A program made the position numbers and the translations under genes. Positions 40,282 through 49,175 of a stretch of DNA of 64,000 nucleotides are shown one piece after another. The notes under the pieces were generated by a model. That model was not told where the DNA came from, ran no database searches, and was given only the letters and a program-made list of their open reading frames with translations. Origin of the DNA: Nocardia kruczakiae NBRC 101016. Its GTDB lineage: Bacteria > Actinomycetota > Actinomycetes > Mycobacteriales > Mycobacteriaceae. Numbering within the stretch: position 1 is the stretch's first letter; every line of letters begins with the position of its first letter. The stretch is from contig NZ_BDBL01000031.1 in the NCBI RefSeq assembly GCF_001612965.1, positions 46,887 through 110,886 of the forward strand, read 5' to 3'.

Positions 40282-41855
40282 AACGCCATGTGACGCCGCC
40301 GGTCGACCAGGCCCGCGACCATCGCCGGGTGCACTACCCGGCCGCTGTGGGACGACGGGATCTCGGGCGGGAAGGGCGGGCGCCACACGCGGTGGTCGTG
40401 GGCGCCGGCATCGCGGGTTTGGCGGCCGCCACCGGGTTGGCCGAGCGTGGATTCCGAGTCGAGGTGGTCGAACGCGAACGATACCTCGGTGGTCGGGTGG
40501 GCGGCTGGACCCAGCAGCTCGACGACGGCACACCGGTCGGCATGAATCGCGGGTTCCACGCCTTCTTCGCCCAGTACTACAACCTGCGTAAACTATTGGC
40601 ACGCAGTAACACTCGCCTGCTTCGCCTGTCCGACTATCCACTCGTCGACGACCAGGGCCGCCGCGACACCTTCCGCGGGCTACCCCGGACACCACCGTGG
40701 AACGCGCTCGCCTTCGCGCTGCGCAGTCCGACATTTCGCCTGCGTGACCTCCTGCGCATGGACCCTCGTGCCGCCGCCCCGTTGGCCACGGTCTCGGTGC
40801 CGGGAATCTTCGACCGACTCGACCACCTGGATGCGGAAACCTTTCTGCGCGCGATCAACTTTCCCGACGCCGCCCGCCACCTCGCCTTCGAAGTATTTTC
40901 CCGCAGCTTCTTCATCGAGCCCGGCCGGATGTCGGCGGCGGAGCTGGCCATGATGTTCCATATCTACTTCCTCGGCTCCAGCGAAGGCCTGTTCTTCGAT
41001 GTCGCGCGGGACAATTTCGACGTCGGCTTGTGGTCTCCCCTGGCGGAATACCTTTGCGGGACAGGCGTTTCAAGCAGGCCGGGCCGCGCCGAATTCCATA
41101 CCGGCGTGACGATCGAGCGGATAGAACCCCGCGGCGCGGGTTTCCGGGTGATCGACGACAACGACGCCGCAGTGGACACCGACGCCGTGATACTGGCGAC
41201 CGATGTGGGCGGGCTGAAACGGCTCGTTTCCGCGTCACCGGAACTGGGCAATACCGAATGGCGGTCACGGGTATCCGAATTGGCCACCGCACCGTCGTTC
41301 GCGGTGCAGCGGCTGTGGCTCGATCGCCCGGTGCGTGCGGATCGACCGAGTTTCCTCGGCACCGGCAATCTCGATCCGCTCGACAACATCAGCGTCGTGC
41401 ACCGCTACGAGAAGCAGGCCGCGGCGTGGGCGGCGAGGACCGGCGGTAGCGTCGTCGAATTGCACGCCTACGCGGTGCACGACGGCACAGCCGTTCGCGC
41501 CGACACCGAGAAGCGCCTGCTGGAGCGGTTGCACGAGATCTACTCCGAAACAGCGCCCGCTCGGATCGTGGGACAAACCACGCTGTGGCGGCAGGACTGC
41601 CCGCGCTTCGCACCCGGAGACTTCGCCCGCAGACCCGGGGTAATGACACCGCATCCGCAGCTCGTGCTGGCGGGAGACGGTATCCGGGTCGATCTTCCGG
41701 TGGCCTTGATGGAACGCGCCGCGACGACCGGATGGATCGCCGCCAACACCCTGCTGGCGCGGTGGGGCGCGGCCGGGCACGATTTGCACACAGTGCCCGC
41801 CCAGGGGCGGTCATGGGCATTGCGCACCCTCGCTACGCGCGGGAGGACACTCTGA
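40278..41855 (+). CDS. crtU: Carotene desaturase/methyltransferase CrtU-like
   Basis: This FAD-dependent oxidoreductase of 525 residues has VVVGAGIAGLAAATGLAERG at residues 40-59. RGFHAFFAQYYNLRKLLAR and the long GRMSAAELAMMFHIYFLG segment match CrtU, which turns beta-ionone rings into aromatic phi rings (isorenieratene or chlorobactene type), rather than CrtI. A C-terminal FAD motif (VLAGDGIRVDLPVALMERAA) is present. The operon position between the cyclase and a Rieske protein agrees with aryl-carotenoid synthesis. Confidence 0.88.
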   Translation: MKRHVTPPVDQARDHRRVHYPAAVGRRDLGREGRAPHAVVVGAGIAGLAAATGLAERGFRVEVVERERYLGGRVGGWTQQLDDGTPVGMNRGFHAFFAQYYNLRKLLARSNTRLLRLSDYPLVDDQGRRDTFRGLPRTPPWNALAFALRSPTFRLRDLLRMDPRAAAPLATVSVPGIFDRLDHLDAETFLRAINFPDAARHLAFEVFSRSFFIEPGRMSAAELAMMFHIYFLGSSEGLFFDVARDNFDVGLWSPLAEYLCGTGVSSRPGRAEFHTGVTIERIEPRGAGFRVIDDNDAAVDTDAVILATDVGGLKRLVSASPELGNTEWRSRVSELATAPSFAVQRLWLDRPVRADRPSFLGTGNLDPLDNISVVHRYEKQAAAWAARTGGSVVELHAYAVHDGTAVRADTEKRLLERLHEIYSETAPARIVGQTTLWRQDCPRFAPGDFARRPGVMTPHPQLVLAGDGIRVDLPVALMERAATTGWIAANTLLARWGAAGHDLHTVPAQGRSWALRTLATRGRTL

Positions 41856-42892
41856 TGAGCACCGAGCCCGAGCCGTCCCAGCGATCCGGACGCTCTCCCC
41901 TGCAACGGTTCTCCGCCGGACAATGGGCACAGCAGAAGCCCACCTACCGCGACGCGGACCCCGCGTTGATCGGTGCCGTGCTGCGGTGGTCGCAGCTGCA
42001 ACCTTCGGGAAATTGGTACGTCTTCGCCGCCAGCCGCAGCATTCGCCGCGACCGGCCCTATGGCACCACCGTCGGCGGGGTCGAGATCGTGGCGTGGCGC
42101 GACGGGGACAACACACTGCACGTGGGCCCCGGAGCCTGCCCTCATCTGGGCGCCGATCTGGCGACCGCGCGGGTCGACGACGCCACGCTGATCTGCCGGT
42201 GGCACGGTATGCGGGTCGGTGCCAACGGATCCACGCGCTGGTGTCCGTTCCCCAGTCACGACGACGGTGTGCTGGCCTGGGTGCGGTTGGACGCGCTCGG
42301 TGAGCAAACCCCGACCGACGCACCGATACTCGGCGCCCGGCCCGCCGACTGCACCGTGCACGCGGTCACCCGCCTGATCGGGGTGTGCGAACCGGCCGAC
42401 ATCATCGCCAACCGGCTCGACCCCTGGCACGGCGCCTGGTTCCATCCCTATTCGTTCGCCCGCCTGCATGTGACCCGGACACCGCCGCGCACCGGAATCA
42501 CCGCGGACAACCACCGGTTCGTTCTGGCGGTCACGTTCCGAGTAGCCCGCGGCATCGGCGTACCCGTCGAGGCCGAGTTCACCAGCCCGGACCCACGCAC
42601 GATCGTGATGCGGATCGTGTCCGGAGAAGGGGTGGGCAGTGTCGTCGAAACCCACGCCACGCCACTGGGTCCGGGCCACGACGGCCTGCCCCGCACCGCC
42701 GTCGTCGAAGCCGTCGTGGCCGACTCCGAACGTCCGGGTTTCCGGTATGCGCGCCGGGCGGCGCCATTGCTGCGACCGCTCATGAACTACGCGATGCGGC
42801 GGCTGTGGCGCGATGACCTCGCCTACGCCGAGCGCCGCTACCATCTGCGCCGATCGAAGTCCTCGACCCGGCCGCCGCAATCGCACTCGTGA
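41855..42892 (+). CDS. Rieske iron-sulfur protein of the carotenoid operon (DUF5914-like)
   Basis: This 345-residue protein has a Rieske domain with Cys95/His97 (CPHLG) and Cys114/His117 (CRWHG). The rest does not show an obvious mononuclear iron site. Such proteins accompany crtU in other actinobacteria, and the family is, to my memory, DUF5914. The ATG at 41855 overlaps the crtU stop by one base. It may hydroxylate the aromatic or beta ring and so make the acceptor for the operon's glycosyltransferase, or transfer electrons to CrtU. Confidence 0.83.
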   Translation: MSTEPEPSQRSGRSPLQRFSAGQWAQQKPTYRDADPALIGAVLRWSQLQPSGNWYVFAASRSIRRDRPYGTTVGGVEIVAWRDGDNTLHVGPGACPHLGADLATARVDDATLICRWHGMRVGANGSTRWCPFPSHDDGVLAWVRLDALGEQTPTDAPILGARPADCTVHAVTRLIGVCEPADIIANRLDPWHGAWFHPYSFARLHVTRTPPRTGITADNHRFVLAVTFRVARGIGVPVEAEFTSPDPRTIVMRIVSGEGVGSVVETHATPLGPGHDGLPRTAVVEAVVADSERPGFRYARRAAPLLRPLMNYAMRRLWRDDLAYAERRYHLRRSKSSTRPPQSHS

Positions 42893-43015
42893 CGATCACG
42901 AACTGCGGCACCTTCGCCCCGACTCACCGCGATGTCACAGTCCGCGGGTCTGCTCCGTCGACTCTGTAGCAGGCACCACCGGGTGCCGCACCCGCCGAAA
43001 ACGTACGGAGTTCCG

Positions 43016-43513
43016 ATGACCGCTTCCGCGCAGACCGCCCCCGTCCTGGTTCGTGCCGATCAGGCCGAGAACCTCCAGGACGGCGCGCTGAGCCTGATCA
43101 CCCTCCTCGCCGACGCCCGACAGACCGGCGGGGCACTGACCGCCAACAAAGCGACCCTGCGCAAGGGCTCCCCGGGCGCGCCGGCCCATTTCCACACCGC
43201 GGCGACCGAAATGTTCCTGGTGCTGAACGGATCCGTGCGGATTCTGCTGGGCGAGAACATCGTTCGTCTCGAACAAGGTGATTTCCTGACGGTGCCGCCC
43301 ACAGTCCCCCACGCGTTCGCCCCGGCCGCAGGGGCCGATGCCGAACTGCTCGTGGTCTTCACTCCGGGGTTGCACCGGTTCGACTACTACCGGCTACTCG
43401 AACGGGTTCATCGCGGCGAGGCGAGCGTCGAGGAGATCCGGGCGAGCTCGCAACGCTACGACAACCACTACGTCGACAGCCCTGTCTGGCGAAATGAGCT
43501 CGCCGACGCCTGA
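43016..43513 (+). CDS. Cupin-domain protein
   Basis: This 165-residue single-cupin protein has motif 1 as GAPAHFHTAATEMFLVLNGS (two His and a Glu for a metal) and motif 2 as GDFLTVPPTVPHAFAP. The C-terminal 50 residues form a helical tail. The family includes quercetin-dioxygenase-like enzymes and small binding proteins. The ATG at 43016 follows CGGAG. A hairpin after the gene (43550) may end its transcript. The substrate is unknown. Confidence 0.87.
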   Translation: MTASAQTAPVLVRADQAENLQDGALSLITLLADARQTGGALTANKATLRKGSPGAPAHFHTAATEMFLVLNGSVRILLGENIVRLEQGDFLTVPPTVPHAFAPAAGADAELLVVFTPGLHRFDYYRLLERVHRGEASVEEIRASSQRYDNHYVDSPVWRNELADA

Positions 43514-43549
43514 GCATCCGCGAAGCCGCCGCGTTTCGGCAAAGAGGAG

Positions 43550-43572
43550 CCCGGCGGCTCGGATCCGCCGGG
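43550..43572 (+). terminator. Probable terminator hairpin after the cupin gene
   Basis: An 8-bp GC stem (CCCGGCGG/CCGCCGGG) with a 7-base loop begins 37 bases after the cupin stop. There is no U-tract, as is common in high-GC actinobacteria. Confidence 0.5.
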
Positions 43573-43648
43573 TCCCGCACTGTCATGGAGCGTCACGACA
43601 TCGCACGCATGTTGGCCGGGCGGATCTCCGCCGCCGAAGGCGGTCGCG

Positions 43649-44026
43649 ATGCCTCTATCGGTTACCACGCCCGAAAGGGTGTTACGGCGAAACCTCTTGT
43701 CGCTGACCGAATCCGACACGGCCAGAGTCTGCGTCGCCGACAACGACGGTCGTCTGCTCGGCTTCGCGGTCACCACGACCAGCTTCGGCTTGGAACACGG
43801 GCTCATCGCCGAGCTGGAGGACCTCTATGTGATTCCCGCAGCACGACGCCACGGTGTCGGCGCCGCCCTGATCGACGACAGTGCCACGTGGGCGCGAATC
43901 CGCGGGTGCCACCACCTCGAACTCGTCATCGCACCCACCAGCCGCGATGCCGCCCGCCTGGACGGTTACTACCGATCGCGAGGCTTCCGCGACCAGGGAC
44001 GCCGACTCCTGACCCGAGAACTCTGA
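43649..44026 (+). CDS. GNAT acetyltransferase
   Basis: This 125-residue GNAT has the core ELEDLYVIPAARRHGVGAAL (motif A) and the motif B region YYRSRGFRDQG. It is slightly short at the N-terminus; an upstream ATG at 43585 lies in another frame, so the true N-terminus may have been lost to a frameshift or the gene may simply start at 43649. The substrate is unknown. Confidence 0.8.
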   Translation: MPLSVTTPERVLRRNLLSLTESDTARVCVADNDGRLLGFAVTTTSFGLEHGLIAELEDLYVIPAARRHGVGAALIDDSATWARIRGCHHLELVIAPTSRDAARLDGYYRSRGFRDQGRRLLTREL

Positions 44027-44286
44027 CGGCGGCGGCCGTTCGCCCGCTCTCGGATACCTCGCACTCCGGTGCGCCGTCGAACCGGGCGTCCGGCCGGGCC
44101 GCCGACTGCGAAGGTGCTGATGCCGGCGAATTACCGCACCGTTGCGATTCCCACCGGCGGCCAGGGCGATTCAGCGGAGGCAGGTGAACCGTTGCGGCAC
44201 AACAACATACGAGGTACTCCGTCGAGCCGGAGCAGCGGCGCCGATGCCTGGTTGCACCGTCGCGTCCGACAGGCGATTCTGGAGGA

Positions 44287-44721
44287 GTGCGAGCCCGTGA
44301 CGTGGAGATCGGGCACACCTACGTGGTCCTGGTCCCCCACCGACTACCGATCGCCCGCTACCCCGAACGCGAGCTACCGGGCACACCGATTTGGGTCGCC
44401 GGGCTTCTGGCCGGCGCCCGCTTCCGGCTCACGGTGTCCAGTATCGACCGCGACACCCACCCGGCGACCGCCGAAGGGCTCCGGCTCATCGAACGCGCCC
44501 ACACCGACATCGCGCTCACCTCCGCCCAGGCGGCCGACCTCGGCCTGCCCGCCGGCCAGGGATACCGGGTGGTGGGAATGCTGGTCGACCGGACCGGCCG
44601 CCCGGCCCGCGTGCCGTCCCTCGAGACCATCCGGGTGCCGGTCCGGTGGCTGTACCCGGCCGAAGATCCACGCCTACTGGCCAAACCCCACCGCGACGCC
44701 GACCTATGGCCCTTCATCTGA
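44287..44721 (+). CDS. Hypothetical protein
   Basis: This 144-residue soluble protein begins MRARDVEIGHTYVVLVPHRL. The composition is Arg/Pro/Leu-rich without signal or membrane segments. Two blocks stand out, GTPIWVAGLLAGARFRLTV and RVPSLETIRVPVRWLYP, which look like a beta-barrel fold. The GTG at 44287 is very close to GGAGGA; the GTG at 44302 would be better spaced. No family was recognised. Confidence 0.6.
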   Translation: MRARDVEIGHTYVVLVPHRLPIARYPERELPGTPIWVAGLLAGARFRLTVSSIDRDTHPATAEGLRLIERAHTDIALTSAQAADLGLPAGQGYRVVGMLVDRTGRPARVPSLETIRVPVRWLYPAEDPRLLAKPHRDADLWPFI

Positions 44722-44946
44722 ACCGCACAGTGCATGGACCTGATCGAGCAGGTCGGTGCCGGTACGCGACTGAGCGAGAAGGGCTTTCGTATCGCGCGTC
44801 GGCAAACAGGCGATAGCAGCTGCCATGTTGCCCGATCGGGCACCGATGAATTTCGTGGCGCGCTCGCCTCTGCATAGGTAGGAGGTGAGCCCGGCGAACC
44901 GGGCACGGTCTTCACGCTCCGGCGTGAACAACGGAAAGAGGAAGTC

Positions 44947-45738
44947 ATGTCGCTGCAAGGCAAGAACGTCGTTGTCTACGGCGCAGGCGGCGCGGTCGGC
45001 AGCGCGGTGGCCCGCGCATTCGCCGACGAAGGCGCCAGGGTGTTTCTGACCGCGCGCACTCTCGACGGCGTCGATACCGTCGCGAAGGAGATCACAGCCG
45101 CGGGCGGCGCGGCCGAGACCGCAGTGGTGGACGCGGGAGACGAGAAGGCGGTCACCGACCACCTGGCTGCCGTCGTCGCCGACGCGGGCAGCATCGACGT
45201 GTCGTTCAACGCGATCGGAATCTCACCGCGAGAACTGCAGGGAATCCCGCTCACCGAATTGCCGGTCGAGAATTTCCTGCGCCCGATCACGACGTACACC
45301 CGGGCTCATTTCGTGACCGCGAAGTCCGCCGCGCGGCACATGATCGCCCAGCGGTCGGGGGTGATCATGATGAACACACCCGAACCGGCCCGCCTGCCGC
45401 TGCCGCTCGTCGGGGGCATGAGCGTCGGCTGGGCCGCGATGGAAGGTCTCAACCGGGCGCTGTCGGCCGAATGGGCTCAGCACGGCGTGCGCACGATCTG
45501 CCTGCGCACCACCGGCATGCCGGAAACACCGGTCATCCACACCGTGTACGGGCTGCACGCCGACGCCATCGGTATCACGAAGGACCAGATGATCGCGGCC
45601 GCAGGTGCGATGACCCATCGCAAGCGTCTGACCGCGTTGTCCGAACTCACGGCTGCGGCAGTATTCCTCGCCTCCGACCGGGCCTCGGCGATGACCGGCA
45701 CCGTCGCCAACCTGACCGGCGGAATCATCGTCGACTGA
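44947..45738 (+). CDS. SDR-fold protein lacking the catalytic Tyr and Lys
   Basis: This 263-residue protein has the Rossmann fold of short-chain dehydrogenases (YGAGGAVGSAVARAFADEGA; NAIG in the NAG position; C-terminal TGTVANLTGGIIVD). At the active site, where SDRs have YxxxK, it reads VGGMSVGWAAMEGLNRAL, so both residues are missing. It may be a binding protein, a regulator or an enzyme with another mechanism. AGAGGAAG precedes the ATG. It lies 58 bases before the gene at 45797, probably in one operon with it and the sigma factor. Confidence 0.85.
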   Translation: MSLQGKNVVVYGAGGAVGSAVARAFADEGARVFLTARTLDGVDTVAKEITAAGGAAETAVVDAGDEKAVTDHLAAVVADAGSIDVSFNAIGISPRELQGIPLTELPVENFLRPITTYTRAHFVTAKSAARHMIAQRSGVIMMNTPEPARLPLPLVGGMSVGWAAMEGLNRALSAEWAQHGVRTICLRTTGMPETPVIHTVYGLHADAIGITKDQMIAAAGAMTHRKRLTALSELTAAAVFLASDRASAMTGTVANLTGGIIVD

Positions 45739-45796
45739 CCTCGACCGCCCCGACCACCCAGCCGATGCCGGGGCGCGTCGTACAAGGAGACATGCA

Positions 45797-46504
45797 ATGA
45801 ACGAACTACTGGCGCACGCCGTCGCCGCGCACGGCGGCATGGATCGATGGAACCGGCTCGACACGATCGTCGTCGACGCGGCTATCACGGGGGCATTCTG
45901 GCAGATCAAGGGGCAAGGAGAAGCTCTGCGGAACGTCCGCGTCGAGGTGGACACCACGCGGGAGCGGTTGACGATGGACTTCGTCGGCCGAGACCGCAGA
46001 TCGGTCTTCGAACCCGGCCGTGTCGTCGTGCAGCAGCCGATCGGCACAGTTGTCGAAACGCGCGACGACCCGGAGCGGTCGTTCGATGGCCACCGGTTCG
46101 AAACACCATGGGACGACCTGCATCTCGCCTATTTCACCGGTGAAGCACTCTGGACGTATCTGAATACGCCATTCCTGTTCACCTGGCCGGGGTTCGTGTG
46201 CGAGGAGATCGCCCCCATCGAAGCCGACGGCGAAACATGGCGGCGACTTCGCGTGACATTTCCCGATCACATCAAGAGCCACACTCGCACGCAGGTGTTC
46301 TGCTTCGGCCCGGACGGGTTGCTGCGCCGCCACGACTTCACCATCGACATCGTCGGCCGGACCGTCGAGTCACAGCTGTACGCCGACGACTACCGCGACA
46401 TCGACGGCGTCGTCATCCCCACCACCCGGCGTGCCTACGCCCCGATGGGCGACGACCGGATCGTCTTCGTCGCCATCGACATGGCCGACATCACCGTCCA
46501 CTGA
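45797..46504 (+). CDS. Conserved hypothetical protein in the ECF sigma operon
   Basis: This 235-residue protein is beta-rich, with alternating short strands (for example TRERLTMDFVGRDRRSVFEP and RVVVQQPIGTVVETRDDP), compatible with a LolA-like or beta-barrel fold. It has no signal peptide. An AAGGAG site precedes the ATG. It lies between the SDR-fold gene and the ECF sigma gene, a recurrent context that suggests control by that sigma factor. The function is unknown. Confidence 0.7.
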   Translation: MNELLAHAVAAHGGMDRWNRLDTIVVDAAITGAFWQIKGQGEALRNVRVEVDTTRERLTMDFVGRDRRSVFEPGRVVVQQPIGTVVETRDDPERSFDGHRFETPWDDLHLAYFTGEALWTYLNTPFLFTWPGFVCEEIAPIEADGETWRRLRVTFPDHIKSHTRTQVFCFGPDGLLRRHDFTIDIVGRTVESQLYADDYRDIDGVVIPTTRRAYAPMGDDRIVFVAIDMADITVH

Positions 46505-46563
46505 TTCGAATTCCTTCCCACCGAGGATGTCACGATGAGCAACACCGACCGAGTGAGCGGATC

Positions 46564-47526
46564 ATGCAGACCATGACCGAAGCCGAAGCCGGCGACAAGG
46601 ATTTCGGAAGGCTGAGCGAGCCGTTCCGGCGTGAGCTGCTCGCCTACTGCTACCGCATGCTCGGCTCGGTCGAGGATGCCGAAGAGGTGGTGCAGGACGT
46701 CTACCTCGCGGCGTGGCGTGCCTACGACCGCTTCGAAGAACGATCGTCGCTGCGTACCTGGCTGTACCGCATCACGACCCGGGCATGTTTCAAGGCGCTG
46801 GACCACAGCAGACGCCGGCCTCTGCCCGCGGATCTGGCTGCCCCACAGACAAACTCGGATGCCGCCCTCGACGCACCGACTCGGGAGGTGCCGTGGCTTC
46901 AGCCGATACCCGATTTCCTGTTCACCACCGCGCCGGCCGATCCGGCGACCGTCGTGGTGGAACGACAGACGATGCGGCTCGCGCTCATCGGTGCACTACA
47001 ACAGCTTCCGCCACGACAACGGGCCGTGCTGATTCTCCGCGACGTACTGCAATGGCGCGCCGCCGAGGTCGCGGAACTGCTGGAGATGACGCCTGCGGCG
47101 GTCAACAGCGCGCTCCAACGTGCCCGAACCCAAGTCCCGGTCCGCGGAGACGAGCTGACCGAACCCGCCGAGCCACAGTTGCGGGCCCTGCTCGACAGAT
47201 ACGTCGCCGCGTTCGAAACCGCGGACGTCGATCAACTCGTCGCGGTACTGACCGAGGACGCCAGGTGGGAGATGCCGCCGATCACGACCTGGTTCGAAGG
47301 CCGCGATACCATCGTCGCCTTTCTCACCAAGCAGGTGCGCGTGATCGGGCCTGCCACATTGGTCCCCACTTCTGCCAACGGCCAGCCTGCCTTCGCGGTC
47401 TACGCTCGCGGTCGCGACGGCGCATATCACCCCCACGCGCTGCACGTCCTGACTCTCACGACCGAGGGCGTGGCCCGGATCGTCGCGTTCCACGGCGCCT
47501 CGTTGTTTCCACTGTTCGGACTCTGA
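46564..47526 (+). CDS. ECF RNA polymerase sigma factor with SnoaL-like C-terminal domain
   Basis: This 320-residue protein has sigma region 2 (LLAYCYRMLGSVEDAEEVVQ and following to ITTRACFKALD) and region 4 (LPPRQRAVLILRDVLQWRAA, then AAVNSALQRA), followed by a SnoaL/NTF2-like domain from about residue 205 (LRALLDRYVAAFETADVDQL). This is the architecture of SigG/SigJ-like ECF groups without a separate anti-sigma; the SnoaL domain regulates activity. The preceding two genes are its likely targets or partners. Confidence 0.88.
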   Translation: MQTMTEAEAGDKDFGRLSEPFRRELLAYCYRMLGSVEDAEEVVQDVYLAAWRAYDRFEERSSLRTWLYRITTRACFKALDHSRRRPLPADLAAPQTNSDAALDAPTREVPWLQPIPDFLFTTAPADPATVVVERQTMRLALIGALQQLPPRQRAVLILRDVLQWRAAEVAELLEMTPAAVNSALQRARTQVPVRGDELTEPAEPQLRALLDRYVAAFETADVDQLVAVLTEDARWEMPPITTWFEGRDTIVAFLTKQVRVIGPATLVPTSANGQPAFAVYARGRDGAYHPHALHVLTLTTEGVARIVAFHGASLFPLFGL

Positions 47527-47538
47527 GACAGCGACAGC

Positions 47539-47769
47539 ATGTCCGAACCGGAAAATACCGCCGCATGTGGGGCGCCCCTCGACACGCAACTGCGGCTGTT
47601 CTGCTATCTCATGCTCGGCTCGGTCGACGCCGCCGACCGCATGATGCGGCAGATCTACCGTCACGCACCCGGCCATCGAGACGATCGACAGATCGAGCAA
47701 TCAGAGCGCGCCCGACTGTTCGGTATCGCCGCCGACCTCTGTGGCGTCCGCAATTGTTCATCGCACTGA
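47539..47769 (+). pseudogene. Degenerate sigma factor region 2 fragment
   Basis: The 76-codon frame contains LRLFCYLMLGSVDAADRMMR, which mirrors LLAYCYRMLGSVEDAEEVVQ of the preceding sigma factor, then loses similarity and stops. No region 4 or SnoaL domain follows. It starts 12 bases after the complete sigma gene. It is probably the worn remainder of a tandem sigma paralogue; a small sigma-interfering peptide is a less likely reading. Confidence 0.6.
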
Positions 47770-47824
47770 TCGGAGTGCTGCCGGCATGAAGCTGTCGGCC
47801 GCGGGAGCCGATATGCCCTAGAGG

Positions 47825-47855
47825 TTGCACAGCTTTCAGTGCACGGTCGTACACT
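47825..47855 (+). promoter_or_regulatory. Promoter of the hydrolase gene, probably leaderless
   Basis: TTGCAC (47825-47830) and TACACT (47850-47855) are separated by 19 bases. The -10 box ends six bases before the ATG at 47862, so transcription should start at or near the start codon. The overlapping CAGTG...CACTG inverted pair (47837-47856) could be an operator. Confidence 0.6.
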
Positions 47856-47861
47856 GAATTG

Positions 47862-49103
47862 ATGAGCGATCGGCAACAGTCGGAGATCGAGGCGCTCGCC
47901 CGGCTGGCGGGCGACGAACTCGGCGGTGCCGTCGACGGGGTCGCCACGGTGCACCGCGCCATCTCCGATCACGTCTTCGCGGCCCTGCGGCTGGGGGTCG
48001 GCCCGGCCGCTCTGCCGGTGCAGGTGGTACACGACACCATCGCCGACAGCGTGTACCGGATCGTCAGCGGTTCCGCGGTCTCGGCGGGTGTGCTGGCCGA
48101 ACATGCCGCGACGCTCTCCGGCGTATCCGCCCCGTCGCGTACGGTTTTCGGCTCCGGCTTCCTCGCCGCCCTGCAGGGGTTGATCGGGGACACTCTCGCC
48201 CAGCAGCGGCCGATTCTCGCCCCTCCCATGACGTTTCGGTCCGACGGCGAACCGGTGGCGCCGGAACGGCTCGCGGAGTGCATCCCGAACCCGAGCGGTC
48301 GGGTCGTGATCTTCCTGCACGGTTTGGTGGAAACCGAACACGCGTGGCGTCTCGGCGGCAGACCGACCTATGCCGAACGACTGGAGGCCGATCTCGGCTG
48401 CACATCCCTTCAGGTGCGGTACAACAGCGGTCTGCACATTTCCGAGAACGCCCGGCAACTGAACGATCTGTTGCAGCGCCTCGTCGAGCACTGGCCGGTC
48501 GAGGTCGAACAGTTGTCGCTGGTCGGCCATTCGATGGGTGGGCTCATCGCCCGTGGCGCGTGTTTCGACGCCACCGAGGAGGGACGTTCCTGGGTACGCC
48601 AGGTGCGCCAGGTGGTCTGCCTCGGGTCACCTCATCTGGGTGCGCCGCTGGAGCAATTCGTGCACTACCTCTCCGCGGCGCTGGTCCGCGTCCCGGAGAC
48701 CCGCCCGTTCGGACGACTGCTACGCCGCCGCAGTGCGGGCATCCGGGATCTGCGTCAAGGCTCACTGGTCGATCAGGACTGGGACGGTGTGGACGCGGAT
48801 GCCTTGCGCCGCCGCGCGATCCGCGAGGTCCCGCTCCTCGAGGGCGCCGATCATTACTTCGTCACCGCGACCATCACTCGCAGCCCGCACCATCCCCTGG
48901 GCCGCGTCATCGGGGACGGTTTGGTGCTCACCACGAGCGGTTCGGGCCGAAATCGCGCCCGGCGCATCGGTTTCGACGACGACAACGGCATGCATCTGCC
49001 CGGGGCGAATCATTTCACGCTGCTCAACCACGAGGCAGTCTATGAAGCGTTGTCCCACTGGTTGCGCGGCGAGCGTGAACAGAAGTCGCTACGTTCAGGC
49101 TGA
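47862..49103 (+). CDS. Alpha/beta-hydrolase (PGAP1/lipase-like)
   Basis: This protein of about 413 residues has an N-terminal helical region of 130 residues, then a hydrolase core: oxyanion strand VVIFLHGLVETEHAWRLGG, nucleophile elbow GHSMGG, and a C-terminal His in GANHFTLLNHEA. It has no signal peptide. The family acts on esters or lipids, with PGAP1/lecithin-acyltransferase-like members. An ATG at 47859 would add one residue. The substrate is unknown. Confidence 0.87.
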   Translation: MSDRQQSEIEALARLAGDELGGAVDGVATVHRAISDHVFAALRLGVGPAALPVQVVHDTIADSVYRIVSGSAVSAGVLAEHAATLSGVSAPSRTVFGSGFLAALQGLIGDTLAQQRPILAPPMTFRSDGEPVAPERLAECIPNPSGRVVIFLHGLVETEHAWRLGGRPTYAERLEADLGCTSLQVRYNSGLHISENARQLNDLLQRLVEHWPVEVEQLSLVGHSMGGLIARGACFDATEEGRSWVRQVRQVVCLGSPHLGAPLEQFVHYLSAALVRVPETRPFGRLLRRRSAGIRDLRQGSLVDQDWDGVDADALRRRAIREVPLLEGADHYFVTATITRSPHHPLGRVIGDGLVLTTSGSGRNRARRIGFDDDNGMHLPGANHFTLLNHEAVYEALSHWLRGEREQKSLRSG

Positions 49104-49175
49104 CTCCGACGAAATCGAAACCACAAGGGCCACTCGATGGTTGTCTCGACGTGGCGTCGACAAGAAAGGAGCGCC

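Noticed and set aside
40278..41855. Phytoene desaturase CrtI as identity of the FAD enzyme
   Set aside because: The central segments match CrtU-type desaturase/methyltransferases, and the position after the cyclase genes fits CrtU better.
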